This document shows positions 39,581 to 51,269 of a stretch of 64,000 nt of DNA, in pieces. The translations under genes were made by a program, and so were the position numbers. The notes below the pieces were generated by a model that was not told the origin of the DNA, ran no database searches, and worked only from the letters and a program-made list of their open reading frames with translations. How positions within the stretch are numbered: position 1 is the first letter of the stretch; each line of letters opens with the position of its first letter. Origin of the DNA: Polynucleobacter yangtzensis (GTDB taxonomy: Bacteria > Pseudomonadota > Gammaproteobacteria > Burkholderiales > Burkholderiaceae); NCBI RefSeq assembly GCF_001595965.1, contig NZ_LOJI01000001.1, forward strand, positions 464,178-528,177, given 5' to 3'.

Positions 39581-40426
39581 TTATTTGTTTGTTGCAGCTC
39601 TGAGAGCATCACGCGTGCTCAGGGCAACCGCTCTAGCGGCTTCTGCAAAATCACTTCCGGAGCTGGCATACAGAATGGCTCTGGATGAGTTAATGATCAT
39701 CCCCGTTCCCGGCTTACCTGCGATTTTTCCGGCGCTGACGGTGGCATCAATGTCACCGCCTTGAGCACCAATACCCGGAATTAACAAAGGCATCTCACCA
39801 ACGATGGCTCGTACTTTGGCGATTTCTTCTGGGAAGGTTGCTCCAACGACTAGGCTAATCTGACCAGACTGGTTCCATTGCTGCGCAGCGAGTTTAGCTA
39901 AATGAAGATAGAGTGGCTCACCATTCTGGGCTACGTTTAGAAACTGCAAATCAGATCCACCGGGATTCGATGTACGGCACAAGACAATGACGCCTTTACC
40001 TGCATGCTTGAGGTAGGGCTCAATCGTGTCAAAGCCCATATAGGGGTTCACAGTTACCGCATCGGCGCCATAGCGATCGAAGGCCTCTAGAGCGTAATGG
40101 TCCGATGTACTGCCAATATCCCCGCGCTTGGAATCGAGAATCACGGGGATATGGGGGTATTTATCTTTGAGATGCTGAATCAGTTTTTCTAGTTGAGCCT
40201 CGGCTCTTTGGGAGGCAAAGTAGGCAAACTGAGGCTTGAAGGCGCAGACCAAATCCGCAGTCGCATCAGCGATTTCGCGACAGAACTCATAGATGCCCTC
40301 TGGTTTCCCTTGTAGAGATGGGGGTAAGCGCTTTGGGTCTGGGTCAAAACCAACGCACAGCATGCTGCCTTGGGAAGCCCATGCGGACTGGAGTTGCTGG
40401 TTAAAGGTATTTGAGCGAGAGTTCAT
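39581..40426 (-). CDS. pyrF: Orotidine 5'-phosphate decarboxylase
   Basis: [31 protein letters not shown]. Confidence 0.94.
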   Translation of the reverse strand: MNSRSNTFNQQLQSAWASQGSMLCVGFDPDPKRLPPSLQGKPEGIYEFCREIADATADLVCAFKPQFAYFASQRAEAQLEKLIQHLKDKYPHIPVILDSKRGDIGSTSDHYALEAFDRYGADAVTVNPYMGFDTIEPYLKHAGKGVIVLCRTSNPGGSDLQFLNVAQNGEPLYLHLAKLAAQQWNQSGQISLVVGATFPEEIAKVRAIVGEMPLLIPGIGAQGGDIDATVSAGKIAGKPGTGMIINSSRAILYASSGSDFAEAARAVALSTRDALRAATNK

Positions 40427-40499
40427 TGGATTTGGCTTATTTTAGTGAAACTGTCATGTTCTATAGGATAAACTAGCGCACATTCCTTAGGAGTTCACC

Positions 40500-41465
40500 A
40501 TGATCAACTTGTTCGTCCTGCAAAATGGCCGCCTCTCTCAAGAGCAAGTCGAAGATCGCAATGAATTGTTGCAATATGCCAATCCTATCTGGATTGACGT
40601 GGTTGATCCAGAAGAAGAGGAATTAATCTGGATTAAAGAGGCATTTGGCGTACTCTTGCCTGAGTTAGATGACTTGGGTGACTTGGAAGCTTCTGCGCGT
40701 TACTTTGAAGCTGATGATGGCCACCTCCATATTCGTACCGATTTCTTATTGGATGAAGAAGAAACTTCTCGTAACGTTCGAGTCGCTTTCGTTCTTACCA
40801 AACAAGTACTGTTCTCGATTCATGACGAAGATTTGCCAGTGTTCCGTTTGGTGCGCTTGCGCGCGCGTTTGCGTCCAGGATCAGTAAGTAATGCAAAAGA
40901 CGTATTACTAGATTTGTATTCAACCGATGCTGAGTACTCTGCGGATGCTTTGGAAGAGGTTTATGAAAATCTAGAGCAAGCGGGTAAACGAGTCTTGCAG
41001 GATGATATTAATGATGCGGATGCAGAGCAAGTTCTCGAGACCATTGCAAAAGAAGAAGATACCAACGGACGTATTCGTCGCAATGTGATGGATACCCGCA
41101 GAGCCTTATCTTTCCTGATGCGCAGCAAGTTACTCTCTGATGAACAGCAAGAGGAAGCGCGTCAAATTTTGCGCGACATTGACTCACTCGAAAACCATAC
41201 CGCTTTTTTATTCGACAAGATTAACTTCTTGATGGATGCTACCGTCGGTTTCATTAATTTGAACCAATCTAAAATTATCAAGATCTTCTCGGTGGTATCC
41301 GTAGCTTTAATGCCACCAACCTTGCTTGCCAGTATCTGGGGTATGAACTACAAGCACATGCCGGAATTAGACGCGACTTGGGGTTATCCAATGGCAATTG
41401 GTGCGATGTTAGTCTCAGCAATCATCCCTCTGTGGTACTTCCATAGTAAAGGCTGGATGAAGTAA
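40500..41465 (+). CDS. corA: Magnesium/cobalt transporter CorA
   Basis: C-terminal two TM with YGMN signature (SIWGMNYKHMPEL). Confidence 0.93.
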   Translation: MINLFVLQNGRLSQEQVEDRNELLQYANPIWIDVVDPEEEELIWIKEAFGVLLPELDDLGDLEASARYFEADDGHLHIRTDFLLDEEETSRNVRVAFVLTKQVLFSIHDEDLPVFRLVRLRARLRPGSVSNAKDVLLDLYSTDAEYSADALEEVYENLEQAGKRVLQDDINDADAEQVLETIAKEEDTNGRIRRNVMDTRRALSFLMRSKLLSDEQQEEARQILRDIDSLENHTAFLFDKINFLMDATVGFINLNQSKIIKIFSVVSVALMPPTLLASIWGMNYKHMPELDATWGYPMAIGAMLVSAIIPLWYFHSKGWMK

Positions 41466-41485
41466 TCGGCGGTTGATTATTTCTT

Positions 41486-41965
41486 TTAGCTTCTAAGTAG
41501 AGCAATTAGCTCGGTAAGTGCGAACTCGGTTGCTTGCTCTCTCACCTTTTGACGATCGCCGTCAAAGCACATGGTTTTGGTCAATGTTTGATTTGCAGTA
41601 GCCCAGCCAAACCAAACAGTTCCAACCGGTTTTTCAGACGTGCCACCAGATGGCCCTGCCACCCCAGTGATTGAAATAGACACATTGCTTCCCGAATTGA
41701 TCCTAGCGCCCTCGGCCATGGCCTTGGCTACGGCCTCACTGACTGCCCCATGGTCCTCGATGACCTCTGCTGGCACCCCAAGGCATTCAGTTTTGGCTTC
41801 GTTGCTATAGGTAATGTAGCCACGTTCAAACCATTCGCTTGATCCTGACAGCTCAGTTAAGGTCGCGCAGACCAAGCCACCAGTACAGGACTCGGCTAGC
41901 GATACCGTCCAATTTCTGGAAAGCAAAATCTCAGCCAATGTTTTAGTGAGGTCCGCTGTATTCAT
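41486..41965 (-). CDS. pncC: CinA family nicotinamide-nucleotide amidohydrolase
   Basis: SLAESCTGGLVCATLTELSGSSEWFERGYITYSNEAK. Confidence 0.92.
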   Translation of the reverse strand: MNTADLTKTLAEILLSRNWTVSLAESCTGGLVCATLTELSGSSEWFERGYITYSNEAKTECLGVPAEVIEDHGAVSEAVAKAMAEGARINSGSNVSISITGVAGPSGGTSEKPVGTVWFGWATANQTLTKTMCFDGDRQKVREQATEFALTELIALLRS

Positions 41966-41974
41966 TGATGTTCG

Positions 41975-42535
41975 TTATTTAATCAGAAACTGCAACAAGG
42001 CAATTACCAGAAGCGTGCAAAAGGCGGCTGCAAGATCATCAATCACAATGCCAAAACCGCGCCAAATAATTTGTAATAAAGAAGAGCGCTTGGAATGATC
42101 GGTTGCCATATCTTTAAAGTGGCGGTCAATTATTCCAATTGGACCTGGCTTCATTGCATCAAAATAACGGAACAGCCCGAATGCAATTGCTTGCATCCAA
42201 ATATTGGTTGGCATGATGAAGATCAGAACTAACCAAAAGGCAACAATTTCATCCCAAACAATTCCACCAAAATCTTTTTTGCCAAGCTCTTCGCTGACCT
42301 GACCACAGATCCAGCAGCCAAGCAATATGCCGCCACCAATAATCCAGAGAAAATCTTCGGTACTAAGAAAATATTCGCCAACCAGAAAAGCTGCCCAGGC
42401 CCAGAGCGTGCCGGCAGTGCCTGGTGCTACGGGGCTAAGGCCGCTACCAAAGCCAAATGCAATGGTCCGACTAGCAGTTTGAAATACCCACTTAAAAGTT
42501 GGCTTCACTTCTACAGAATTCTGGGGATTCGTCAT
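41975..42535 (-). CDS. pgpA: Phosphatidylglycerophosphatase A
   Basis: FGSGLSPVAPGTAGTL, VWDEIVAFW. Confidence 0.92.
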   Translation of the reverse strand: MTNPQNSVEVKPTFKWVFQTASRTIAFGFGSGLSPVAPGTAGTLWAWAAFLVGEYFLSTEDFLWIIGGGILLGCWICGQVSEELGKKDFGGIVWDEIVAFWLVLIFIMPTNIWMQAIAFGLFRYFDAMKPGPIGIIDRHFKDMATDHSKRSSLLQIIWRGFGIVIDDLAAAFCTLLVIALLQFLIK

Positions 42536-43557
42536 GATGCAAAGTGATCAAATGATTTTAAAAACGGGGCAGCTTCTGCATCACTCAAAAGAGCGCCAGA
42601 TTCGTGCAGTAAATATACTTTTACTGCATCATCCTTTTTTGGAACTGTTTTGCCAATGATGGTTAGTGGTAATCCGATAGATTTACTAATGGCTTGGATG
42701 TTGTCGCGTTGACTTGCGGAGGCAGTAAAGCAAATCTCATAGTCATCTCCACCGCAGGCTGCAAATTGATTTTGAATTTGTAGATCTTGCTTTTGCAGCG
42801 TGTCAGTTTTTGGCAGCTTGTCTAACTGAATTTCAGCATCGACTTGTGACTGTTTCAAAATGTGACTTAAGTCGCCAAGAAGACCATCGGATACATCTAA
42901 GGCGGAGCTCGCAATATTTCTAAGTTGCATACCCAGTTCAATTCTCGGTGTGGGGTTGTGCATACGATGTTCTATCTGTTGTAAATCCTCGGTAGATAGC
43001 GTTATTTCATGACGCAGTGCAGCAAGAGCAAGTCTTGCGTCGCCAACGGTTCCAGAAACCCAGATGTCATCCTCCGGCTTTGCCCCTGATCTACGAATGG
43101 CCTCTCCTTTGGGTAAAGCACCAAAAGCAGTGATTGAAATCGTCAGCGGTCCAGCCGTGGTGTCGCCTCCTATGAGGGGGCATGAATACTCTTCCGCCAT
43201 GGCAAAAAGGCCCTTAGAAAATGCCTCTAACCATGTGTTTTCTGCTGTTGGTAGGGCAATTGCTAGCGTAAATCCGAGGGGTCTTGCACCCATCGCGGCT
43301 AAGTCTGAAAGGTTGACTGCTAGGGCTTTGCGGCCTAATCGCTCGGGATTGGCGCCTGCAAAAAAATGCCTGCCCTCAACCAGCATGTCGCTGGTAATGG
43401 CAACCTCTTCATCTGCCCTAGGTTTGATTAGAGCGCAATCATCACCAATTCCAAGGGTAATCGCCTGATCTGCATTGGTGCGCAAAGAATTAGCGGCCGT
43501 TTTAAAAAAACGTTCGATCAGGTCAAATTCCCCAAAGGGTTTGGAATGAGAAGACAT
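42532..43557 (-). CDS. thiL: Thiamine-phosphate kinase
   Basis: GEFDLIERFF, GIGDDCALI, LIGGDTTAGPL. Confidence 0.94.
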   Translation of the reverse strand: MSSHSKPFGEFDLIERFFKTAANSLRTNADQAITLGIGDDCALIKPRADEEVAITSDMLVEGRHFFAGANPERLGRKALAVNLSDLAAMGARPLGFTLAIALPTAENTWLEAFSKGLFAMAEEYSCPLIGGDTTAGPLTISITAFGALPKGEAIRRSGAKPEDDIWVSGTVGDARLALAALRHEITLSTEDLQQIEHRMHNPTPRIELGMQLRNIASSALDVSDGLLGDLSHILKQSQVDAEIQLDKLPKTDTLQKQDLQIQNQFAACGGDDYEICFTASASQRDNIQAISKSIGLPLTIIGKTVPKKDDAVKVYLLHESGALLSDAEAAPFLKSFDHFAS

Positions 43558-43663
43558 GCCTCATTTTATGGTGGTTATGTAACGAACGCCCGAGAGGAAT
43601 AGAATTAAGCTCTTAACAGTCTTAGATGAAATAAAGATAAGACGAAATTTAGCGAGCTAGTGA

Positions 43664-45985
43664 ATGAGCAAAGAAAACAATAAAGAACAACAAATTGCAG
43701 CCTTGAGAGAGGCGGCCCTTCAGTACCACGAGTTTCCTACTCCGGGCAAAATTGAAATTGCCCCGACAAAACAACTAACTAATCAGCGAGATCTAGCCCT
43801 AGCGTACACGCCTGGTGTTGCTGCTCCTTGCGAAGAAATTGTTAAAGATCCTGCGAATGCTTTTAAGTACACGGCACGTGGAAATTTAGTTGGTGTTATC
43901 ACAAACGGTACTGCCGTTTTAGGTTTGGGAAATATTGGACCATTGGCAAGTAAGCCGGTGATGGAAGGTAAAGCGGTTCTCTTTAAGAAATTTGCTGGCA
44001 TTGATGTTTTCGATATCGAAGTTAATGAAAACGATCCAGATAAGTTGGTAGAAATTATTGCGGCATTAGAGCCAACATTCGGTGGCATTAATTTAGAAGA
44101 TATTAAAGCGCCTGATTGTTTTGTGGTTGAGCGTAAGTTACAAGCGCGTATGAAGATTCCGGTCTTCCATGACGACCAGCACGGTACTGCTATTGTGGTT
44201 GCAGCCGCCATCCTCAATGGTTTGAAGGTGGTTGGCAAAAAAGTTGAAGAGGTAAAGCTGGTTACTTCTGGAGCGGGTGCTGCTGCATTAGCTTGTTTAG
44301 ATCTGTTGGTTGATCTTGGCATTCAGCGCAAAAATATTTGGGTAACAGACTTAGCTGGTGTTGCTTACAAAGGTCGTAAAGAGTTGATGGATCCAGAGAA
44401 GGAGCCATTCTGCCAAGACACAGATTTACGCACGCTCGATCAAGCAATTGAAGGCGCAGATATTTTCTTAGGCCTTTCTGCTGGTGGCGTTCTTAAGCAA
44501 GATATGGTGAAGAAGATGGCGCCCAAGCCATTGGTTTATGCATTGGCAAATCCAACCCCAGAAATCTTGCCTGAGGAAGTGAAAGCAGTTCGTCCAGACG
44601 CAGTGATGGCAACTGGCCGTACTGACTATCCTAACCAAGTCAATAACGTTTTGTGTTTCCCATTCATCTTCCGTGGCGCATTGGATGTGGGCGCAACCAC
44701 CATTACTCGTGGCATGGAAGTCGCAGCAGTCAAGGCTGTGGCGGAGTTGGCTCAAGCGGAGCAGAGTGAAGTAGTAGCGTCGGTTTACGGTATTGAAAAC
44801 CTTTCCTTTGGTCCGGAGTATTTAATTCCAAAGCCATTTGATCCGCGTTTGATTACTGTGATTGCTCCAGCCGTTGCTAAAGCTGCAATGGATGATGGCG
44901 TTGCTTCACGCCCGATTAAAGATTTCGATGCATACCGCAATCAGTTGCAGCAATTTGTGTACCACTCCGGTACTTTGATGAAGCCACTCTTTAGTATTGC
45001 TAAGCGCGTGCCTGCAAATCAAAAACGCATTGTGTTTGCTGAAGGTGAAGACGAGCGCGTATTGCGCGCAGTACAAATCATCATTGATGAGCATTTGGCT
45101 ACGCCAATTCTGATTGGTCGCCCAGCCGTAATAGAGCATCGCATTGTGAAGTTCGGTCTTCGTATGAAGGCGGGTGATGACTTTGAAGTTGTTAACCCAG
45201 AGAATGACCCGCGCTACCGTGACTTCTGGCAAACCTATCTCGGCCTTACAGAACGCAAGGGTGTGACCGAGTCGTTTGCTAAGTTAGAGATGCGCCGCCG
45301 TAATAGTTTGATCGGCTCCATCATGATTATCAAAGGCATGGCCGATGGCATGATTTGTGGAACTGTAGGTAATTCTGCAACTCATCTCAAGTATGTCGAT
45401 GAGGTAGTTGGTCGGGAAGCTGGCGCCAATGTTTACGGTGCAATGTCTGGTTTGATTTTGCCGGGCCGCCAAGTATTTTTGGTTGATACGCACATCAATA
45501 TCGATCCAACCGCTTGCGAATTAGCGGAGTTGACTTTGATGGCTGCAAGTGAAATGCGTAAGTTAGGTCTCGTACCTAAAGTGGCGCTGCTTTCACATTC
45601 CAACTTTGGTTCAAGTAATGCGCCATCTGCTATCAAAATGCGCGAAGTGTTGGCATTGATTCAGAAGGCGGATCCAACCTTAGAAGTGGATGGAGAAATG
45701 CATGGCGATAGCGCTTTGGATGAAACCATTCGTGCGGGCGCGGTAACGTCTTCCCCATTAAAAGGTGATGCCAACCTCTTAGTTTTGCCAAATATTGATG
45801 CAGCAAACATTTCTTACAACTTGCTAAAAACTGCAGCGGGTAACGGCATTGCAATTGGCCCATTGTTGTTGGGTGTTGCTAAGCCAATCCATATCCTGAC
45901 CCCAGCAGCAACTGTTCGCCGCATTGTGAATGTGACAACTTTGGCAGTTGTGGAGGCCGCAAGCAACGCAAGAGGCATTTCTTAA
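43664..45985 (+). CDS. maeB: NADP-dependent malic enzyme with phosphotransacetylase-like C-terminal domain
   Basis: AYTPGVAAPCEEI, FHDDQHGTAIV, C-terminal Pta-like region. Confidence 0.94.
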   Translation: MSKENNKEQQIAALREAALQYHEFPTPGKIEIAPTKQLTNQRDLALAYTPGVAAPCEEIVKDPANAFKYTARGNLVGVITNGTAVLGLGNIGPLASKPVMEGKAVLFKKFAGIDVFDIEVNENDPDKLVEIIAALEPTFGGINLEDIKAPDCFVVERKLQARMKIPVFHDDQHGTAIVVAAAILNGLKVVGKKVEEVKLVTSGAGAAALACLDLLVDLGIQRKNIWVTDLAGVAYKGRKELMDPEKEPFCQDTDLRTLDQAIEGADIFLGLSAGGVLKQDMVKKMAPKPLVYALANPTPEILPEEVKAVRPDAVMATGRTDYPNQVNNVLCFPFIFRGALDVGATTITRGMEVAAVKAVAELAQAEQSEVVASVYGIENLSFGPEYLIPKPFDPRLITVIAPAVAKAAMDDGVASRPIKDFDAYRNQLQQFVYHSGTLMKPLFSIAKRVPANQKRIVFAEGEDERVLRAVQIIIDEHLATPILIGRPAVIEHRIVKFGLRMKAGDDFEVVNPENDPRYRDFWQTYLGLTERKGVTESFAKLEMRRRNSLIGSIMIIKGMADGMICGTVGNSATHLKYVDEVVGREAGANVYGAMSGLILPGRQVFLVDTHINIDPTACELAELTLMAASEMRKLGLVPKVALLSHSNFGSSNAPSAIKMREVLALIQKADPTLEVDGEMHGDSALDETIRAGAVTSSPLKGDANLLVLPNIDAANISYNLLKTAAGNGIAIGPLLLGVAKPIHILTPAATVRRIVNVTTLAVVEAASNARGIS

Positions 45986-45994
45986 GACCCTATA

Positions 45995-46024
45995 ATTATG
46001 TAAGTTAGTGATAACTTACATAAT
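45995..46024. repeat. 13-bp perfect inverted repeat with 4-nt loop downstream of maeB
   Basis: ATTATGTAAGTTA-gtga-TAACTTACATAAT. Confidence 0.9.
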
Positions 46025-46112
46025 TTATTTCTATATAAATCAGTGTGTTACATAAAATGCACTGTATTTGGGCTTGATTTGATGGCGTGTTACGGGTAAC
46101 CTAGCACCCATC

Positions 46113-46733
46113 ATGAATAATCGCTCTGAAAACAGCAATACAGCCAGCTTCGAAGAACATAGCCGCGCTGAAAGTTGGGATAGCAATGATCGACTTGAAA
46201 CTGAGTCATCCGCTGCCAATATTTATGCTGAAGGCGGTTTATCTCGTTTACAAACCTATGCAGCAAATCAAGTTTCGGGGAAAAAAGTGACAGCTTCTTG
46301 GCGTGCCGCTTTGGCCGTTCGCGATGCCGGACCGCCGGCAATGTTGCGCAGTGTGCGCCCTAATATCGTGCAATCGATTCGTGCTTTCCGCACTCCTGAC
46401 TTACAGGAAGCGGCTACAGAGTTAGGTCAACACTTCATTTATGCCAATTGCGCCAATGCAATGACTAAGGGTGAGGTTTTGGAATCTATTGCGATTGCTT
46501 ATACGTTTACTAAGCAGCAGGCAAAAAACTACGATCCTTTGTTGGATGCTTTGACTACTACGGTTGATAAGTCTGGCCCACAGCCAGGCTTTGTTGTAGT
46601 CCTTGAAGGCTTGCCTTGCACTCAGAAATTCGACAAAGAAGCGCGTGAAACTCTTTTGGATGTTTTCCGTGATGCAGTTGATTTCTGGGCTGAGCGCCGC
46701 ACTCCATACCGCGTCTTCTATTCTTTCGCTTAG
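46113..46733 (+). CDS. Barstar-like (barnase inhibitor) family protein
   Basis: C-terminal half resembles barstar: NYDPLLDALTTT...GFVVVLEGL...DAVDFWAERRTPYRVFYSF. Confidence 0.65.
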   Translation: MNNRSENSNTASFEEHSRAESWDSNDRLETESSAANIYAEGGLSRLQTYAANQVSGKKVTASWRAALAVRDAGPPAMLRSVRPNIVQSIRAFRTPDLQEAATELGQHFIYANCANAMTKGEVLESIAIAYTFTKQQAKNYDPLLDALTTTVDKSGPQPGFVVVLEGLPCTQKFDKEARETLLDVFRDAVDFWAERRTPYRVFYSFA

Positions 46734-46766
46734 TAGCAAAAGTCTTGGAAGTTATATAAATCGCCT

Positions 46767-47528
46767 CTACTTGAGGCGATTTTGCATTTCAGGGTTCCAC
46801 ACGCTATGGACGGCTGTAATGGCCACTACACCAGCCGTTTCTGTTCTCAGTACGCGCTCACCCAAGGAAACCAATTGATAGCCCGCAGCCTCTGCCCGAG
46901 CTTCTTCTTCGGGAGAGTGACCACCCTCAGGACCAATCATTAGCACAACATCCTGAGGTTCATTCTCTATGAGTACTGAATACAAGCTTTTGGTGGCATC
47001 TGGACTTAACAGTAGCTTGAGAGCTGGTTTTGGAGTTGCCTTTAAATAGCCCTCAAAAGTTTGAATGGGCTCCAGGCTGGCCAAGACAGTGCGATCACAT
47101 TGTTCACAGGCTGCTTGAATAATGCCTTCCCAGTGAGCAAGCCGTTTTTGGGCGCGCTCAGCATCACTTGAACGAGTCAGTTTGAGAATAGAGCGCTCAC
47201 ATTGCATCGGGGCAATAATTTGGGCGCCAGTCTCAACCGCTTTTTCGACAATCCAGTCCATTTTGTCGCCGCCAGCTAGTCCCTGGGCCAGGGTAATGGC
47301 GTAAGGAGTCTCGCGATGGGTATCTTTGCAGATGTCAGTTAGCTGAACTTGACCTGTTTTTCCGCTCAAAGAGAGGAGCTCCCCCTTGGCAACCTGGCCT
47401 TTTCCATCAAATACTGGGAAGAATTCCCCGGTCTGAATGCGTCGAACACGCAAATGGTGGGCAACCTCGGGTGTGAGGGTCGTTGGCTTTTGGGATTCCC
47501 ATGGTCCGGGAAGATAAAATTGAGGCAT
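46767..47528 (-). CDS. rsmE: 16S rRNA (uracil1498-N3)-methyltransferase
   Basis: [47 protein letters not shown]. Confidence 0.94.
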   Translation of the reverse strand: MPQFYLPGPWESQKPTTLTPEVAHHLRVRRIQTGEFFPVFDGKGQVAKGELLSLSGKTGQVQLTDICKDTHRETPYAITLAQGLAGGDKMDWIVEKAVETGAQIIAPMQCERSILKLTRSSDAERAQKRLAHWEGIIQAACEQCDRTVLASLEPIQTFEGYLKATPKPALKLLLSPDATKSLYSVLIENEPQDVVLMIGPEGGHSPEEEARAEAAGYQLVSLGERVLRTETAGVVAITAVHSVWNPEMQNRLK

Positions 47529-47572
47529 TACTGAAATATAGCCAATTTATTTTCCTAGAGACCACTTTTACG

Positions 47573-49564
47573 ATGTCAAACCTTCAAATTCGCATGGCCA
47601 ATGCCATTCGCGCTTTATCCATGGATGCAGTTCAGCAGGCAAATTCAGGTCACCCTGGTATGCCGATGGGTATGGCAGATATAGCTGTAGGTCTTTGGAA
47701 CGAACATTTAAAACACAATCCAACCGATCCGCATTGGATTGATCGCGATCGTTTTGTTTTATCGAATGGTCACGGTTCCATGTTGTTGTATTCACTCTTG
47801 CATCTTTCTGGTTACGACTTACCAATTGAAGAGTTGAAAAATTTCCGTCAACTACATAGCAAGACTCCGGGGCATCCTGAATATGGAATTACTCCTGGAG
47901 TAGAAACAACTACCGGACCATTGGGCCAGGGAATTTCGAATGCGGTTGGTATGGCATTGGCAGAGAAATTGCTTGCTGAAGAATTTAATCGTCCTGGTCA
48001 CAACATTGTTGATCACTACACCTATGTATTTTTAGGTGACGGTTGTTTGATGGAAGGTATTAGCCATGAAGTTTGTTCTTTGGCTGGCACTCTCAAGCTG
48101 AATAAGTTAATTGCATTGTGGGATGACAACGGCATCTCTATCGATGGCAAAGTAGTTTCTTGGTTTAACGAAGATACGCCTAAGCGCTTTGAGGCTTACG
48201 GTTGGAATGTCATTCGATCTGTTGATGGACATGATGCGGAAGCAGTATCTGCGGCTATTGCTAAGGCTAAAAAGAGCGACAAACCAACACTCATTTGCTG
48301 CAAGACTGCCATTGGTCAAGGCTCACCAAATATGGCTGGCAGCGATAAAGTGCACGGCTCACCATTAGGTGCCGCTGAAATTGCAGCTACTCGCGTTGCT
48401 TTGAACTGGCCTTATGCTCCGTTTGAAATTCCGAAAGATATTTATGCGGCATGGGATTTTAAAAAGCGTGGTCAAGCAGCTGAGCATGAGTGGAATAAAG
48501 AATTTCAGAAATATAAAAATAAATTTCCAGAACTTGCTTCTGAATTACAGCGCCGCATGGAAGGTGAATTGTCAAAAGACTTTTCATCTACCTTAAATGC
48601 GTATTTAAAAACTTGCCAATCTAAAGCTGAGACCATTGCTACTCGTAAAGCAAGTCAAAATGCGATTGAAGCTTTGGCGCCAGCATTGCCAGAATTTATG
48701 GGCGGCTCTGCTGACTTAACAGGTTCTAACTTAACCAATTGGTCTACATGCAAACCTGTGCGTGGTGATCAGTGGGGTAACCACATTAATTACGGTGTGC
48801 GCGAATTTGGTATGAGCGCCATCATGAACGGTATCGCTCTGCATGGTGGCTATATTCCATTTGGTGGCACCTTCTTAACCTTCTCTGATTACAGCCGCAA
48901 TGCCTTGCGTATGGCTGCGTTGATGAAGCTGCGCAGTATTTTTGTCTTTACACATGACTCGATCGGTTTGGGCGAAGACGGCCCAACTCATCAGTCTGTA
49001 GAGCATGTTGCCAGCTTGCGCCTCATTCCAAATCTGATGGTTTGGCGTCCTTGTGACACCACTGAGAGTGCCGTAGCCTGGGGCTCAGCTATTGAGCGCA
49101 AGCATGGCCCTAGCGCCTTGATCTTTAGTCGTCAGAATTGTCCATTTGTATCTCGTACTCCTGCGCAAATCAAAGAGATTGCTCGCGGTGGTTATGTATT
49201 GCGTGATCCATCTGGCAAGATTGATGCAGTGATTATGGCTACTGGCTCTGAAATTGCACTCGCTTTACAAACAGCACAGCAATTAGAAAAAGAGGGCTTA
49301 GGCATTCGCGTTGTTTCGATACCTTCAACCACCGTCTTTGATCAACAAGGCACTGCATATAAAGCAAAAGTATTGCCGGCCAATATTCCACGCATTGCAG
49401 TTGAAGCAGGCGTAAGTGATTTCTGGTGGAAGTATGGATGTGCAGCAGTGCATGGTGTTGATACCTTTGGTGAATCAGCACCTGCGCCGCAACTTTATGA
49501 GTACTTTGGTCTGACAGCTGATCAGATTGCAAAGACGGTTAAACAATGCATCGCAAAGAAGTAA
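47573..49564 (+). CDS. tkt: Transketolase
   Basis: [32 protein letters not shown]; start MSNLQ preferred to the ORF-track start 47483. Confidence 0.96.
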   Translation: MSNLQIRMANAIRALSMDAVQQANSGHPGMPMGMADIAVGLWNEHLKHNPTDPHWIDRDRFVLSNGHGSMLLYSLLHLSGYDLPIEELKNFRQLHSKTPGHPEYGITPGVETTTGPLGQGISNAVGMALAEKLLAEEFNRPGHNIVDHYTYVFLGDGCLMEGISHEVCSLAGTLKLNKLIALWDDNGISIDGKVVSWFNEDTPKRFEAYGWNVIRSVDGHDAEAVSAAIAKAKKSDKPTLICCKTAIGQGSPNMAGSDKVHGSPLGAAEIAATRVALNWPYAPFEIPKDIYAAWDFKKRGQAAEHEWNKEFQKYKNKFPELASELQRRMEGELSKDFSSTLNAYLKTCQSKAETIATRKASQNAIEALAPALPEFMGGSADLTGSNLTNWSTCKPVRGDQWGNHINYGVREFGMSAIMNGIALHGGYIPFGGTFLTFSDYSRNALRMAALMKLRSIFVFTHDSIGLGEDGPTHQSVEHVASLRLIPNLMVWRPCDTTESAVAWGSAIERKHGPSALIFSRQNCPFVSRTPAQIKEIARGGYVLRDPSGKIDAVIMATGSEIALALQTAQQLEKEGLGIRVVSIPSTTVFDQQGTAYKAKVLPANIPRIAVEAGVSDFWWKYGCAAVHGVDTFGESAPAPQLYEYFGLTADQIAKTVKQCIAKK

Positions 49565-49605
49565 TTTAAATACGAAATATATTCAATATTAGTAAGGGGA
49601 AATAA

Positions 49606-50634
49606 ATGACAATTCGTGTCGCAATTAATGGTTATGGGCGTATCGGCCGCATGGTATTGCGTGCCCTATATGAAGATCAAGTAAACGGCAAACCACGCCG
49701 TGATATCAAGATTGTTGCGATTAATGCGATGGGCGATATTGCCATTAATGCTCACTTGACTCAATACGATTCAGCGCACGGCCGCTTCCCCGCTGAGGTC
49801 TCGGTAGATGGTGATTGCATGGTGGTAAATGGCGATCGCATCAAGATGTTCTGTACGCGTAATCCTGCAGAAACTCCTTGGGGTGAATTGGGTGTGGATT
49901 TGGTTTTAGAGTGCACAGGTAAGTTCACTTCTAAAGAAAAAGCGATGATTCATATTGAGCAGGGCGCGAAGAAAGTATTGATTTCTGCTCCTGGTGAAAA
50001 AGATGTGGATGCAACGATTGTGTATGGCGTGAACCAAAACGTACTTAAGCCAAGCGATGTAGTTGTATCCAATGCTAGCTGCACAACAAACTGTTTGGCT
50101 CCACTGGTGAAGCCACTTTTAGAAAAGATTGGCATTGAATCTGGCTTGATGACAACGATTCATGCATTTACAAATGATCAAGTGTTGACTGATGTGTATC
50201 ACAAGGATATGCGTCGTGCGCGCTCTGCTGTAACAAGCATGATCCCAACCAAGACTGGTGCTGCTAAGGCGGTAGGATTGGTTCTGCCAGCATTAGCAGG
50301 TCGCTTTGATGGTTTTGCAATGCGTGTGCCAGTGATTAACGTTTCAGTAGTTGACCTTACGTTTGCTGCAAGTCGCGCTACTAGCGTGGATGAAGTAAAT
50401 TCCATTCTCAAGGCTGCTAGCGAAGGCGAGCTCAAAGGTATTTTGGGCTTCAACACCTTGCCATTGGTTTCAATCGACTTTAACCATGATCCACGTCCAA
50501 GTATTTACGACGCTTCCCAAACTCGCGTTTCTGCAGATGGTAAGTTGGTTAAGGTATTGGCTTGGTATGACAACGAGTGGGGTTATTCAGTCCAAATGCT
50601 CAATGCCGCAGAAGCATTAATGGCTGTAAAGTAA
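49606..50634 (+). CDS. gap: Type I glyceraldehyde-3-phosphate dehydrogenase
   Basis: [30 protein letters not shown]. Confidence 0.97.
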   Translation: MTIRVAINGYGRIGRMVLRALYEDQVNGKPRRDIKIVAINAMGDIAINAHLTQYDSAHGRFPAEVSVDGDCMVVNGDRIKMFCTRNPAETPWGELGVDLVLECTGKFTSKEKAMIHIEQGAKKVLISAPGEKDVDATIVYGVNQNVLKPSDVVVSNASCTTNCLAPLVKPLLEKIGIESGLMTTIHAFTNDQVLTDVYHKDMRRARSAVTSMIPTKTGAAKAVGLVLPALAGRFDGFAMRVPVINVSVVDLTFAASRATSVDEVNSILKAASEGELKGILGFNTLPLVSIDFNHDPRPSIYDASQTRVSADGKLVKVLAWYDNEWGYSVQMLNAAEALMAVK

Positions 50635-50714
50635 GGAAAAATAAATAAGATTAGCTAACAGTAGCTAAAAGTTGTTAAAAAACGCTTAAATCTTCTTTTT
50701 AAGCTTAATTATGT

Positions 50715-50744
50715 AAAAAAGACCTCATTTTGAGGTCTTTTTTG
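50715..50744. terminator. Bidirectional terminator between gap and fur
   Basis: AAAAAAGACCTCA-ttt-TGAGGTCTTTTTT. Confidence 0.85.
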
Positions 50745-50767
50745 TTTCTAAGTAGCTTAAAAACAGC

Positions 50768-51220
50768 CTATTTTGCTTGTTTATTGCGGCAATTTTTCTT
50801 CTGGCATTGGCCATACATGGCTAAAGAATGCTCTTGGAGCTTAAATCCGAGGTTTTTAGCGATATCACGCTGCCTTTTTTCAATGGCTTCGTCTACGAAT
50901 TCCTCAACATGGCCGCAATCAATGCAGACCAAATGGTCATGGTGCTGCCCCTCATTGAGCTCATAGATAGCCCTGCTATCACCCTTGCTGGACTCAAAAT
51001 GGCTGCGTAGGAGCAGGCCGGCTTGTTCAAATTGGGTAAGAACCCGATAAACGGTGGCTAAACCGATCTCTTTATCCTCTTTGGCTAAAGCCATAAAAAC
51101 GTCTTCAGCGCTAAAGTGCGTGCCGCCGTTTTGATGGAAAAAATCCAGAATTTTCATCCGTGGTCCGGTCGCCTTCAGGCCAATATCACGTAAATTTTCA
51201 GGGGTAGGGATTTGGGTCAT
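50768..51220 (-). CDS. fur: Ferric uptake regulator Fur
   Basis: ENLRDIGLKATGPRMKILDFF, HHDHLVCIDCGHVEEF; start MTQIPTP. Confidence 0.95.
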   Translation of the reverse strand: MTQIPTPENLRDIGLKATGPRMKILDFFHQNGGTHFSAEDVFMALAKEDKEIGLATVYRVLTQFEQAGLLLRSHFESSKGDSRAIYELNEGQHHDHLVCIDCGHVEEFVDEAIEKRQRDIAKNLGFKLQEHSLAMYGQCQKKNCRNKQAK

Positions 51221-51269
51221 ATATATGGCATTGGGAGCTAAAATCAATGTCTTAATGATACGGCCAGCC

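Noticed and set aside
51221-51269. Fur box in the fur/bamE intergenic region
   Set aside because: Only a partial AATGATA-like match; not enough similarity to claim a site.
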